Assembly: GCA_963575745.1 (NCBI GenBank)
Contig: CAUYUJ010014269.1
Coordinates: 1-64,000, forward strand
Source of the DNA: Prorocentrum cordatum
Lineage: Eukaryota > Sar > Dinophyceae > Prorocentrales > Prorocentraceae
Length of the DNA: 64,000 nt
Direction of reading: 5' to 3'
The notes under the pieces were generated by a model. The model worked only from the letters and a program-made list of their open reading frames with translations. It ran no database searches and was not told the origin of the DNA. Position numbers and translations under genes: made by a program. Positions within the stretch are counted from its first letter, which is position 1; every line of letters starts with the position of its first letter. Shown here piece after piece: positions 42,661 to 52,809 of this stretch.

Positions 42661-42900
42661 ATGTGTGTGCGTATGTATCTACGTTTGTATGCATGTGTGC
42701 ATGTGTGTATGTGTGTATGTAGGTATGCAGGTGTGTAGGTATGTATGCATGCATGTATGCATGTTTGTATGTGTATATTTATATTTGTGTACATGTTTCT
42801 CTGTACATGCATGTGTACATGTATACTTCCATGTAACTATATGTATGTTTATGTGCGTGTTTTGCATCTGTACATGCATTTGTATATGTACACGCATATG
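42661..42900. repeat. ATGT microsatellite, right flank of the copia element
   Basis: Degenerate ATGT/GTGT/GCAT repeat, continuing the tract that ends at 35172. Confidence 0.95.
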
Positions 42901-43124
42901 CGTAGCTTTCGTCTTAGGCTCTGCCCAGAAGGGTTCTGACTCGCTTGGCTTAAAGGGACCGGGCAGTGCAAACCGCCCTGCTCGGTTCCCCCAGTCCCCT
43001 GGGAACCGAGCAAAAGCAACAGCAAAGGTAAAAGCAAACCCGCTGTTCCCCCAGTTGCGCTCCCTGGGTGCCAGGCAAAAGCAAAAGCAAAGGCAAACGT
43101 GAAGGCAACAGCGAAGGCACAGCA
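42901..43124. repeat. Two ~75-bp copies of a CCCCCAG...AGCAAAAGC unit
   Basis: GGTTCCCCCAGTCCCCTGGG with ACCGAGCAAAAGCAACAGC, then GTTCCCCCAGTTGCGCTCCC with CAGGCAAAAGCAAAAGC. Each ends in an A-rich AGCAAA tail. No ORF is recognised. Confidence 0.6.
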
Positions 43125-43318
43125 ACATCATAGCATAGCGTAGCATCGCATATCATAACATAGCATAGCATAGCGCAGCATAGCATAGCGCAGCATATCA
43201 TAGCATAGCCTAGCCTAGCCTAGTTCAGCCCAGCATAGAATTGCGCAGCATAGCATAACACAGCACAGCACAGCACAGCATAGCACAGCATAGCATAGCA
43301 TAGCGCAGCACAGCATCC
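43125..43318. repeat. (CATAG)n pentanucleotide repeat
   Basis: CATAG/CACAG/CGCAG units, fairly regular over about 190 bp. Confidence 0.95.
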
Positions 43319-43784
43319 ACTATTGCTGCTGCTGCTGCTATCAATATGTACTTATGTGTGTGTGTGCGCACGTCTGCGCCATGCATGTTGTCCGTCTGTG
43401 GGCCATCTTGAGCCCTTAGTGGGGCAGCTTGAGCCCTTAGGATGCACGACGGTTTCGCACATAGCACCGGCCGGGAGACATGAAACCCGACGTATTATCG
43501 CATGCCCTAATATATTTCTATATATGCATATATGTATGTATTTATATACAGAACACCCATGTGGAATGCTGCATGTGTGTGTGCGTGTGTGTGCGTGTAG
43601 ATGTAGGTCTAGATGTACATGTAGGTGTCGATGTAGATGTGGGTGTAGATCTAGATGTATATGTAAAGAACTCCCCAGTGCCCCGCCCTCATCTCCGTGC
43701 CTGCTTGCTTGTTCTGCTGTCTCGGCGACTTGCTGCCTGCTTCTGCTGCTGCTTCACTTGCGGCGTGGCGTCGGCGGTTCTGGC
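43319..43784. repeat. Mixed simple repeats, no gene seen
   Basis: Short CTG, TG, ATGT and GATGTAG tracts (43600-43665), with CCTTAGTGGGGCAGCTTGAG-type duplication at 43410-43445. No domain-bearing ORF. Confidence 0.6.
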
Positions 43785-43890
43785 GCTACTACTACTACCA
43801 CTACTACTACTGCTACTACTACTACTACTACTACTACTATCACTACTACTACTACTACTACTACCGCTACTGCTACAACTACGACGATGA
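43785..43890. repeat. (ACT)n microsatellite
   Basis: CTA/ACT trinucleotide run with CCGCTA interruptions. It is the reverse complement of the AGT repeat found elsewhere in the window. Confidence 0.97.
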
Positions 43891-43979
43891 GGAGAAGGAG
43901 GAGGACGGCGTTTACCGCTCCTACTTATGTTGCTTTCCTAGAGGCTCCAACTCCTAGGTAGGGTCGCACTGGGATAATG

Positions 43980-44512
43980 TATACATTGTTACATATAAGT
44001 GTAGTCGTATTTGTGTTTGTTTGCATATGTATGTCTATGCATGTATGTCTAGGTATATGTATATGTATGGGTATGTAGATGTATATGTACTTGCATATGT
44101 ATATATATGTATATGTAAGTGTACACGTATATGTACATGCATTTGTATGTGTGTATGTATATGTGTATGTATGTGCATATGTATATGTAGATCGATGTGC
44201 TTATGCAGGTTCATTTGCCTATGTATATATATGCATGTTTATGTGTATCTATGTGTATATGCATACGTGTTTGAATGTGTAATTGTATTTGTGGATGTAT
44301 ATTCACATTTATGGAAGTATGTGTGTATGTATGTATGTCTGTATGTGGACATAGATGCGTGCATGCGTGTATCCATGTGTGCATAGAGGCATGTTTGCAT
44401 GTATATATATATATATATACACGGGTGTCTGTGTGTATATGTGTGTGTGTATTTACGTACGTACACATGTACATACGTTTGTCTATATATATACACATAT
44501 ATAGATGCGTGG
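43980..44512. repeat. ATGT/GTATAT microsatellite
   Basis: Degenerate tetranucleotide and hexanucleotide (ATGTGT, GTATAT) repeat ending in TATATATAGATGCG. Confidence 0.95.
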
Positions 44513-44629
44513 CCGCCCCCTCTGTCGTCATGCCTTTTCGCCTCTTCATCCTCGGCTGCTCAATTTCTTTTGTCTCACGCTCACTCTCTCCCTTCCTCTC
44601 GCTCTCTCCCTATCACTACCCAAGTGGAA

Positions 44630-45147
44630 GCACAGGATTTTTCACCTGGGTGGTCTCTGGGAAGGCTTGGAATATCTGGAAAATTTGGAAACCACATTGC
44701 TTTTCACCTGGGTAATGTCTGGGAAGATCTGAAAATCTGGGAATTCTGGAACGCAAGCGGTTGTTCACCTGGGTAGTCACTGGGAAGATATGAAACATCT
44801 GGGAGATCTGGCAAACATATGGTCTTGCACTTGGGTAGTCCTCCAACGATCTGGAATATTTGGGAGACATGGAAAACGCATGGTTCTTCACTTGGGTAAT
44901 CTTTGGGAAGATCTGGAATATCTGGGGAATCGGGAAAACACAGGCTTTTTCACTTGGGTAGTTCCTCAGGGTTTTTGGAGCATTTGGAAGAGCTGGAAAG
45001 CACATGGTTCTTCACTTGGGTAATCTCTGGGAAGATCTGGAATATGTGGGGAATCTGGACAACGCAGACAGGTTTTCACTTGGGTAGTCTTTGGGAAGAT
45101 CAGGAATATCTGGAACATCTGGGAAACACATGGGTTTGCACCTGGGT

Positions 45148-45179
<32 letters not shown>

Positions 45180-45540
45180 CTTTTTCTTTCGGAAGATCTG
45201 GAACATCTGGAAAATCTGGAAACACAAGGTTCTTCACCTGGGTAGTCTCTGGACGACCTGGAATATTTGGCACACCCGGGACAAAACACATTTTTTTTCG
45301 CCTGGGTAGTTTCTGGGAAGATTTGGAATATTTGGAACATCTGGAAACACAGCGTTTGTCACGTGGGTAGTCTCTGGGGGTATTTGGGGTATCGGGAAAA
45401 TCTGGACAACACGAGGCTGTTCACCTGTGTAGTCTCTGGGAAGATCTGGAACATCTGGAACATCTGAAACACACATGGCGTTTCACTTGGGTAGTCTCTG
45501 GAAAGATATGGAGTATTTGGAAAATCTGGAAGCCACAACG
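44630..45540. repeat. 61-64 bp minisatellite (GGGTAGTCTCTGGGAAGATC)
   Basis: About 15 units with core TTCAC(C/T)TGGGTAGTCTCTGG, GAAGATCTGGAATATCTGG and a variable AAACACATGGTT. Core positions 44831, 44892, 44954, 45016 and 45080 give periods of 61-64. One unit carries a T30 run (45150-45179). Confidence 0.93.
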
Positions 45541-45544
45541 TTTT

Positions 45545-45625
45545 TTTTCAATACCACCCTCCCCTTCGATCATTTTTTTTCTCATTCTCTCTCTCTCTAT
45601 CCCTCTCTCTCTCTCTCTTTCCCAG

Positions 45626-45657
<32 letters not shown>

Positions 45658-45690
45658 TCTCTTTCTCTCCCTCTTTCTTCTCCCTATGTG
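45545..45690. repeat. CT-rich microsatellite
   Basis: TCTCTC and TTTCTC runs. It separates the 61-bp from the 51-bp minisatellite. Confidence 0.9.
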
Positions 45691-45694
45691 GTGA

Positions 45695-46432
45695 GGATTC
45701 CTGTCGTGAGGCTTTCCAGTCGAATCCCGCAAAGAGGATTCCTGCTGCGAGGCTTTCCGCTGGGATCCCCTTGTGGCGCTTTCCAAAGCTTTTCTGTTGT
45801 GAGGCTTTCCAATCGAATCCCTTTTGGGGTGTTTTCCCAAAAGAATTCCGAGTGTGAGGCTTTCCCGTAGAAGTCTTCTGTGCTGCTTTCCAAACGATCC
45901 GATTGTGAGGCTTCCATCCGAATCCGTCTGTGGCGCTTTTCAGGGAAATCCAGTTGAGAGGCTTTACATTGGAATCCTTCTGTGGTGCTTTCCAAAGGGT
46001 TCCGGTTGTGAGGCTTTCTAATGGATTTTTCTGTGGTGTTTTCAAAAGGGTTCCGATTGTGAGTCTTCCCCATCGAATCCCTCTGCCTCTGTGGTGCTTT
46101 CCAGAGGATTCCGATTGTGAGGCTTTCCAATAAAATCTTTTTTGGATGCTTTTCAAAGGAATCTTGTTGAGAGGCTTTACAATCGAATCCTTCGGTGGTG
46201 CTTTCTAACGGATTCCAGTTGAGAGGCTTTCCAATGCAACTCTTTTGTGGTGTTTCCCAAAGGGATCCTGTTGTGCGGCTTTCCAATATATTCCCTCTGT
46301 GGTGCTTTCCGAAGAGATTCCGATTGTGGGGCTTTCCAGTAGAATCCCTCTGCGGTGCTTTCCGAAGGATTGCGATTGTGAGGCTTTCCAATCGGATCCC
46401 TCTGTGGTGCTTTCCAAAATAATCCTTTTGCC
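45695..46432. repeat. ~51-bp minisatellite, left block
   Basis: Units of TTGTGAGGCTTTCCAATCGA, ATCCCTCTGTGGTGCTTTCC, AAAGGGTTCC. The period is about 51 (17 codons), so long minus-strand frames with SerLeu/LysAlaSer-type repeats are open but judged non-coding. Confidence 0.92.
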
Positions 46433-46879
46433 GCAGCCTTCGGAAGCGCTGGCACGTCCACAGCTCGCAGACCCTCGCCGACCTGGATGGTGCGAGCCCC
46501 GCGCTCCCCAGCGTAGCAGGAAAGGCTAGAAAAATAAGCACTGCCTGTGGGAACCGTGCCGCGCCAGCCAATCAGCGTGGCTGGCACAATCCCCGCTGGG
46601 CGGTTCACTCCCGCTTCACTGCCGCCGCGCACCGTCCTCGCCTACGTCCGCTCCGCGACCTCCTCGTCCTCGCGCCGCCGTCGACGCCGGTGCCGCGCTC
46701 CTGTCGCCTCTGCCCCGCCTCTCACTCCGTGGCTGGTCCAGGGGCCCTTGTCTCTCCTGAGGCCCTCGGCCTCTAGGCCGCGCCTTTCTTCTTGGGCTGC
46801 CTCGCGCCCTTCTCCTCTGCGGTCTCCTCCTGCCCTGCTGCCGCGGGCTGCCGGCTCGTCCTCGTCCTCGTCCTCTTCT

Positions 46880-47225
46880 TTCTCCCACCCCTCCCCCTCC
46901 TCCCTCCTCCCCCTCCTCCGCCTCCTCCTCCTCCTCCTCCTCCTCCTCCTCCTCCTCCTGGTCGCCGCCCTCTGCGTGGCTTCCTCGGCGCTTCTCTGCT
47001 GCCTCCGCATGGCGTCGTCGTCGTTCTCCTGCTGCTCCTCCTCCCCCTCTTCCTCCTCCTCCCCCTTCTCCCTCCCCTCCTCCTCCTGGTCGCCGCCCTC
47101 CGCGGGGCTTCCTCAGCGCTCTTGCTGCTCGCTTGGCGTCGTCGTCGTTCTTGCTGCTTCCCCCCCCCTCTTTCCCCCTCCTCCTCCTCCCCCTCTCTTC
47201 ACTCCTTCCTCCTCTTCTCCACCTA
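46880..47225. repeat. (CTC)n/(CCT)n microsatellite
   Basis: Pyrimidine repeat with GTCGTCGTC interruptions and an internal ~140-bp duplication (CCTGGTCGCCGCCCTC at 46957 and 47086). Confidence 0.9.
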
Positions 47226-47239
47226 GTCGCCCCTACTAT

Positions 47240-47496
47240 CGCTCGTCGCCCGCGGGCGCCCGCCGTGTTTGCGCTCTTCGCGGACGTCCGCCGCCGCCGC
47301 CGCTCCACTGCCGCGGCCGCGCAGGCGGGCAGGGGGTCGCCCGGCCGCGGGCGCTGCTGGCGCTTGCAGAATGGCCCGCGCGATTTCTCCTTTGCAGGGA
47401 GATGGAGAGTCGGCTGGGCCAACTGTCCGCGTGCTGGGCGGCCTCCTCGCCGGCGCGGTTGGCCGCGCGCTTAGCGCACGGCGATGGCAGCGTCGC

Positions 47497-47534
<38 letters not shown>

Positions 47535-48347
47535 CGCCGCCCCAGCTCCCGCCGTGCGCCTCCACCACCATTGGGATGAAGGCGAGGTCCGCGTCGCGGA
47601 AAGCCTGCGCCGTGCCCTGGTGCTGCCGCTTGTACTCCTCGTACTTGTCGGCGCGCGCGGCGTCGTCGACCTGGTCCGAAAGAGTCTTCTGGTTGGAGTG
47701 CGTCCCGCAGTCGAAGCGCGCGGCCCGGTTTGCCCCGGCCACGCCTGCGTTGTCGGTCTGGAGCGCCGCCGTCGGGGCCCCGGCGTCGCCCGTTTCGTCG
47801 TCTGTGTAGCCCGCGTACACGGACCGGCAGAACTCGCTGCTCTTGGCGCGCGAGGAGAGGTGGGCCGCTGGCGAGTGCTTCTCGGCGGAGCGCAGCCCCA
47901 AGCCGCCCTTGTTCAGTTTTAGCTGCGCTTGGGCCCATGAGTCGTCGGTGAGGGAAGCGCCGGCCAGCTGTTCCAGCCAGGAGCGCACTGCAGCGTCCAT
48001 CTCCAGGAGAGCTTCGGTGTGGGCGAAGGGCGGCGCCATGCGCGCCGAGTAGCCGAGCTTATTGTAGGAGGCGCACTGCCGGAGAAGGTGAAGGGCTACC
48101 TGCGCGTCCACCAAGCCGGCCAGTGCGCCCAGGAGCTCCGCTGCCTTCTTCGCTCGTTTCTTCGTGTGCTGGAGGCAGAAATCGTCGCTCCCGATGGGCG
48201 CGCCGAGGAGCTCAAAGCAGCCGTCGGAGCGCAGTCGGAAGCCTGGTGGGAGATCCGCCGCGGGCGCGTTGCTGTCCGCCTGCGCTGCAGGGGCCACCTC
48301 GCGCTTGCCCGACCCCGTGCTGAGGTTGTGGCCGACTGCCGAGTCTT
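47240..48347 (-). pseudogene. LINE RT C-terminal fragment with internal poly-Lys
   Basis: Minus-strand frame. From the left it reads PPGFRLRSDGCFELLGAPIG (RT motif E region), LVDAQVALHLLRQCASYNKL, SWAQAQLKLNKGGLGLRSAE (conserved post-RT thumb block of non-LTR elements), and AFIPMVVEAHGGSWGG. An uninterrupted A34 follows (plus-strand T at 47501-47534) giving poly-Lys. The same frame then continues with KRAANRAGEEAAQHADSWPS and RLSISLQRRNR, which matches the usual helical C-terminus of these proteins. The RT catalytic core is absent. It belongs to a different lineage from the 28-32 kb element, having no endonuclease block here. The frame is otherwise intact over ~370 codons. Confidence 0.7.
47501..47534. 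repeat. T34 homopolymer (A34 on the coding strand of the LINE fragment)
   Basis: Uninterrupted run inside an otherwise open LINE reading frame. Coding-type sequence is recognisable on both sides. Confidence 0.97.
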
Positions 48348-48925
48348 GAGAGGCTTTCTGATGGAATTCCTTCGTGGTGTTTTTCAAAGGGGTTCTTGTT
48401 GTGAGGCTTTCACATGGAATCTTTCCAACGCGTTTCCGTCTGTGAGGCTTTCCATTGGAAGCCCATTGTGGAGCTTTCCAAAGGATTCCCTTTGTGACGT
48501 TTTCCGATAGGAACCATGTGTAGCATTTTCCAATCAAATCCTGTTGTGAGGCTTTCCCATCGAATCCCTCTGTGGTGCTTTCCAAAGGGTTCCGGTTGTG
48601 AGGCTTTCCAATCGAATTCTTTTGGGGCCTTTCCAAATGAATCCTGTTGAGAGGCTTTGCACTAAAATCACCTGGTGGTGCTTTCCAAAAGATTCCGTTT
48701 GTGGGGTTTTCCAATCGAATCCCTTTGTGGTGCTTTTCCAAGGAATCCAGTTGAGAGGCTTCCCAATCGAATCCTTGTGTGGTGCTTTCCAAAGGGTTCC
48801 TGTTGAGAGGCTTTCCATTCGAATTCCTTTGTGGTGCTTTTCAAAGGGTTCCGCTTGTGAGGTTTTCAATGCAATCCCTCGGTGGTGCTCTTCAAAGGAA
48901 TCCTGTTGAGAGGCTTTCCAATGGT
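48348..48925. repeat. ~51-bp minisatellite, right block
   Basis: Same unit as 45695-46432. GTGAGGC at 48546 and 48598 gives a spacing of about 51. Confidence 0.92.
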
Positions 48926-48939
48926 ATGATGTCAGGGGG

Positions 48940-49263
48940 CGATATATATATATATATACACATATATATATGTGTATATATATATGTATGTATGTATATA
49001 TGTGTGTATGTTTGTTTGTTTGTTTGTTTGTTTGTTTGTATGTATGTATGTATGTATGTATGTTTCTTTGTTTGTTTGTTTGTTTGTTTGTATGTATGTA
49101 TGTATGTATGTATGTATGTATGTATGTATGTATGTATGTATGTATGTATGTATGTATGTATGTATGTATGTATGTATGTATGTATGTATGTATGTATGTA
49201 TGTATGTATGTTATGTATGTATGTATGTATGTATGTATGTATATAATATTTATATTATATATA

Positions 49264-49290
<27 letters not shown>
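48940..49290. repeat. (TA)n, (TTTG)n, (TATG)n, (TA)n microsatellites
   Basis: Compound repeat ending in (TA)n that runs directly into the dispersed repeat at 49291. Confidence 0.97.
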
Positions 49291-49296
<6 letters not shown>

Positions 49297-49559
49297 GAGT
49301 AGGGCCCCGGGGCGGTGCCTGTCATCTCCATGGGGTGTGCAGGGCGCCCCCGGGAACGTCCGAAGCGTCCCGGAGGGCCCCTGGGACCGCCAGGAACAGT
49401 TCGAAACCGCCCAAGACGGCCCGCGAACGCTCCAAGACGCGCGTAGATAGCCTCAGGAATGGCCAGGAAGGCCCGAAGACGTTCCAAGAGAGCTCCATGA
49501 GGCCCCGAAGGCATCCCAAGAGGCCTCCCAAGAGAGCCCCGACAAGCCAAAATCGTTGA
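49291..49559. repeat. Dispersed ~275-bp repeat, copy 2
   Basis: Same boundaries as copy 1 at 23953-24231 (ATATCGGAGT ... AAAATCGTTGA), again placed right after a (TATG)n(TA)n tract. Confidence 0.92.
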
Positions 49560-49899
49560 GTTGTATAGTTTTTTTTGCGAGGTTTTTGGCCTTCTCGCTT
49601 TTTCGGGGTTCCGACGCTCCAATGCCGCCCAAGAGTCTCCCAAAACCGTTTCAAGACTGCCGAAGAGGCCCCCAAGACCGCCCCCAAACGGCCCAAGAGA
49701 CCCCCAAAATCGTCCCAAGACGGCCCAGGAGAGCCCCAACATGGCCCAGGAACCGCCCAATACGGTTCCAGGAGTGCCCCGACAGGGCTTCAAGACTGCC
49801 TAAGCGAGCCCAGCGGTCCCCAAGAGGGCCCCGCGAGGCCCCAAGAGGCCCCAAAGAGGCCCCCAAAAGCTTCCCCGAAGGCTCCCAGAAGCCCCCAAG
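49560..49899. repeat. CCCAAGA-rich degenerate repeat
   Basis: Loose tandem of GCCCAAGAGGCCCCC / CCCCCAAAATCG. It is the reverse complement of the CTTGGGGCC-type DNA around 26.9 and 27.7 kb. Confidence 0.75.
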
Positions 49900-50165
49900 A
49901 GGCCCCAAAATGGCCCTGAGCGCGCCCCAAGACGCCTCCAGGAGAGCCCGACAGGCCTCCGAGAGGCCCCCAAGAGGCCCACTGGAGGCCCTCAGAAGGT
50001 CGTCCCCGTCATGTTGACGGAAGGCGGTCCGGGAACATGATTCCGCGCCTTGGAGGAGTATTCTGCGCTTTCCGAGGCGCCTTCCGAAACGCCTTGGACG
50101 AAGTACTACGTTTCCATAGATTGTCCTTCTCCTGTGGACACAATCCTACATGTCTTACGTATGGG
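49900..50165. repeat. Dispersed ~270-bp repeat family B, copy 1
   Basis: From AATGGCCCTGAGCGCGCCCC through TGGAGGCCCTCAGAAGGTCG and the hairpin region (GTCATGTTGACGG ... CCGGGAACATGAT, 50009-50042, left arm degraded) to GGAGGAGTATTCTGCGCTTT and TACATGTCTTACGTATGGGT. Confidence 0.88.
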
Positions 50166-50173
50166 TGTGTGTG

Positions 50174-50525
50174 TATATATATAACCCCTCCCTCAAGCCC
50201 TCCCGATTCGTGCCACTTCCTTCCACGTACTTCAATTTCTTTCCCATATATAGAGGCCCCCAAGATGCCCAACAATGGCCCTGAGCGCGCCCCAGGACGC
50301 CTCCACGAGAGCCCAACAGGCCTCCGAGAGGCCCCAAAGAGGCCCACTGGAGGCCCTCAGAAGGTCGTCCCCATCATGTTCCCGGAAGGCGGTCCGGGAA
50401 CATGATTCCGCGCCTTGGAGGAGTATTCTGCGCTTTCCGAGGCGCCTTCCGAGGCGCCTTGGACGACGTACCTATGTTTATATATATTGTCCTTCTCCTG
50501 TGTACACAGTCCTACATGTCTTACG
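50174..50525. repeat. Family B repeat, copy 2, with upstream extension
   Basis: Carries a perfect 13-bp inverted repeat ATCATGTTCCCGG (50373-50385) / CCGGGAACATGAT (50394-50406) with an 8-base spacer. The upstream ~80 bp (CCCCTCCCTCAAGCCCTCCC ... CCATATATAGAGGCCCCC) is shared with copy 4 at 52166-52245. Confidence 0.9.
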
Positions 50526-50574
50526 TATGGGTCCTGTGTACACATCCTACAGTCTACGTTATGGGTGCCTATCA

Positions 50575-50902
50575 AATTATAAATTATAATATATATAATG
50601 TATATCGTGTATAATAATATATACTATATATATATATAATACAACATAGTGAATAATATATAATATATATGATATATATATATATATATCTACTATAATA
50701 ATAATATTATTATTTATATATATGTATGTATGTATGTATGGTACTGTTATGTATGTATGTATGTATGGTAGTATCGTACGTGTAGACACATCTACATATT
50801 TGCTGTATGTATGTATTTATGTAGTATGCATGTATGTATGTATGTATGTATGTATGTATGTATATATATATATATATGTATTTATATATGTATACATATA
50901 TA
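50575..50902. repeat. AT-rich (TA)n/(GTAT)n tract
   Basis: TATA, AATAT and GTATGTAT simple repeats; no gene. Confidence 0.95.
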
Positions 50903-51120
50903 CAGGCCTCCGAGAGGCCCCCAAGAGGCCCACTGGAGGCCCTCAGAAGGTCGTCCCCGTCATGTTCCCAGAAGGCGGTCCGGGAACATGATTCCGCGCC
51001 TCGGAGGAGTATTCTGCGCTTTCCGAGGCGCCTTCCGAGGCGCCTTGGACGACGCACTACGTTTCTATAGATTGTCCTTTTCCTGTGTACACAATCCTAC
51101 ATGTCTTACGTATGGGTCTA
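50903..51120. repeat. Family B repeat, copy 3
   Basis: Begins AGGCCTCCGAGAGGCCCCCA at the end of the TA tract. The hairpin arms (TCATGTTCCC / GGGAACATGA, about 50960-50992) are present with one mismatch. It ends CTTACGTATGGGTC. Confidence 0.88.
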
Positions 51121-51324
51121 TATACAAGTGGCACGTGTGTGCCCAGGCTCATACAAAAAACTGAAGGGGCGTTTGAAACAGGAGTGAAATGCAACATCGA
51201 AGTCGCACTCGAGCGCAAGTGGGGTTGCCACACCTTGCGATGTGTGTACCAGGACCCCCCAGGAAGCCTCAGGAGGCCCGATTTGGATACCAGAAGAGGC
51301 TCCAGGAGGCCCCAGGATTGTGAG
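51121..51324. other. Spacer with a fragment shared with 53.7 kb
   Basis: AAGTGGGGTTGCCACACCTTGCGATGTGTGTACC (51217-51250) resembles GTTGGGGTTACCACGCCTTGCGATGGATGTGCG at 53697-53729. Otherwise unassigned. Confidence 0.5.
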
Positions 51325-51327
51325 TGT

Positions 51328-51388
<61 letters not shown>

Positions 51389-51430
51389 TGTATGCTTTGT
51401 GTGGTGCGTGCTTTTTGTGTGTTGTAGGTG

Positions 51431-51464
<34 letters not shown>

Positions 51465-51485
51465 GGTTTGTCTAGCGTGTGATGT
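51325..51485. repeat. (GT)n microsatellites
   Basis: Two GT runs (51333-51387 and 51433-51462) separated by TTTGTGTGGTGCGTG-type sequence. Confidence 0.95.
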
Positions 51486-51514
51486 GTTGGGCGTGATTTG
51501 TGTCTCTGTGTGCA

Positions 51515-51770
51515 TGTAGTTCTGAAGCCCCAGGAGGCCCCAGGAAGCCCCAGGCGGCCTCAGGAGGCCCCAGGAGACCCCAGGAGGCTTCAGGAGGCCC
51601 CAAGAGGCTCCAGGAGGCCGCAGGAGGCCCCAGGAGGCCCCAGGAGTTTTCAGGAGACCCCCAGGAGGCTCCGAGGCGGGGTCTGGGGTGCCAGAAGGTT
51701 CAGAAAGCTCCAGGAGGCCCCAGGAGGTTCCAGGAGGCCCCCAGGAGGCTCCGAGGCGGGGTCTGGGGCT
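51515..51770. repeat. CCCAGGAGGC minisatellite (10-12 bp)
   Basis: Tandem CCCCAGGAGGC / TCCAGGAGGC. It includes two copies of a longer CTCCGAGGCGGGGTCTGGGG segment at 51668 and 51749. Confidence 0.92.
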
Positions 51771-51839
51771 CGATGTTGGAAGGATTTTTCAAGCGAAACC
51801 GCCATTCCCTGAGAATCGGGGTCACAATTATTGAAATTA

Positions 51840-51945
51840 CCATGTGTTTTTGAAGGTTTTATGTTAACATGTTGAAATTCCCATGTGTTTTTGGACCCTG
51901 ACGTCACGATCTGCGTGAGGGGTGCCACCGATTTTCAGAATTTCG
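51840..51945. repeat. Dispersed copies of the 73-bp unit
   Basis: CCATGTGTTTTTGGACCCTG, ACGTCACGATCTGCGTGAGG and GGTGCCACCGATTTTCAGAA form one diverged copy of the 73-bp unit arrayed at 53.7-54.4 kb. A shorter piece (CCATGTGTTTTTGAAGG) precedes it at 51840. Confidence 0.82.
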
Positions 51946-52059
51946 AGGATGTCACGAGCGAAACGCCCAGAAACATCGCGGACGCGTGCGCATTAATCGC
52001 CTCGTGCGCATTAATCGCCTATGAGCTCATCGCCTATGAGCTCTAATCCCTCGGAGAGG

Positions 52060-52390
52060 TGCGTATTATATATATATATTATATATATTATATATATAAT
52101 AGATATTATATATGCCACAGTATATTCATACACACACTATAATATAATATATACATATATATATATACCCCTCCCCAAAGCCCTCCCGAGTCGTGCCACT
52201 TCTTTCCACCTATTTCGAATTCTTCCCCATATATAGAGGCCCCCAAGATGCCCAACAATGGCCCTGAGCGCGCCCCAAGACGCCTCCAGGAGAGCCCAAC
52301 AGGCCTCCGAGAGGCCCCCAAGAGGCCCACTGGAGGCCCTCAGAAGGTCGTCCCCATCATGTTCCCGGCAGGCGGTCCGGGAACATGATG
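52060..52390. repeat. TA tract and family B repeat, copy 4 (3' truncated)
   Basis: (TA)n to 52165, the ~80-bp upstream extension, then the family B body. The body ends just after a perfect 13-bp inverted repeat ATCATGTTCCCGG (52356-52368) / CCGGGAACATGAT (52377-52389). The post-hairpin part seen in copies 1-3 is missing. Confidence 0.9.
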
Positions 52391-52745
52391 AGGGTGGCGC
52401 TTCAGGGCCATCCATGACGTGACGCCCATTCCAGTCACGAGCAGGAGGAGAAGGCGCAAGTAGTATAGCTCTCCAGCATTCGGCTTCACGTCCGCTGGCC
52501 CCGCGCGAGTGGTTGGGGTTGAGGGGCGCACAGCGTAACGGCGTGCTTGTGTACATCGACGGCGCGCGGAGGAGGAGTCACTGAGAGCCACTACAAGCCA
52601 CTAGGTGCCACAAAGCAGGACCTGAATAGGAGAAGATCTGATCACCGCAGAATGCACACAACATCCGACGAGCGGGCCTGCGACCCATATCACACAAGCG
52701 TCATGGAGTCCGCCAATTGCCCGCCGACGGTGCCTCAAACGTGTA
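52391..52745. other. Unassigned GC-rich stretch
   Basis: No domain found in any frame. It includes small direct repeats (GAGCCACTACAAGCCACTAG at 52585). It may be the body of the element whose 3' end is the following hairpin. Confidence 0.4.
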
Positions 52746-52785
52746 CTAGAACCTAAGCGCGCGCGTAGCGCGCGCGTGGTTCTAG
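52746..52785. repeat. CTAGAACC hairpin, copy 2
   Basis: CTAGAACC (52746-52753) pairs with GGTTCTAG (52778-52785); inside, CGCGCGCG pairs with CGCGCGCG. A (TA)n tract of about 24 bases follows immediately and then the spliced leader. Confidence 0.93.
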
Positions 52786-52809
52786 TATATATATATATAT
52801 ATATATATA

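Larger units (their letters stand above)
46433..48347 (-). mobile_element. 5'-truncated LINE copy inserted in the 51-bp minisatellite
   Basis: The minisatellite is interrupted here and resumes at 48348. On the minus strand the segment starts in the RT thumb region, continues through the C-terminal part of a non-LTR element ORF, and passes a GGA-rich tract (47225 down to 46880) before ending. A 5' truncation and a purine-rich tail suit a LINE insertion. No clear target-site duplication was found. Confidence 0.6.

Noticed and set aside
43697-43961. Tyr- or Leu-rich peptides over the ACT repeat
   Set aside because: Repeat-driven frames with no flanking domain.
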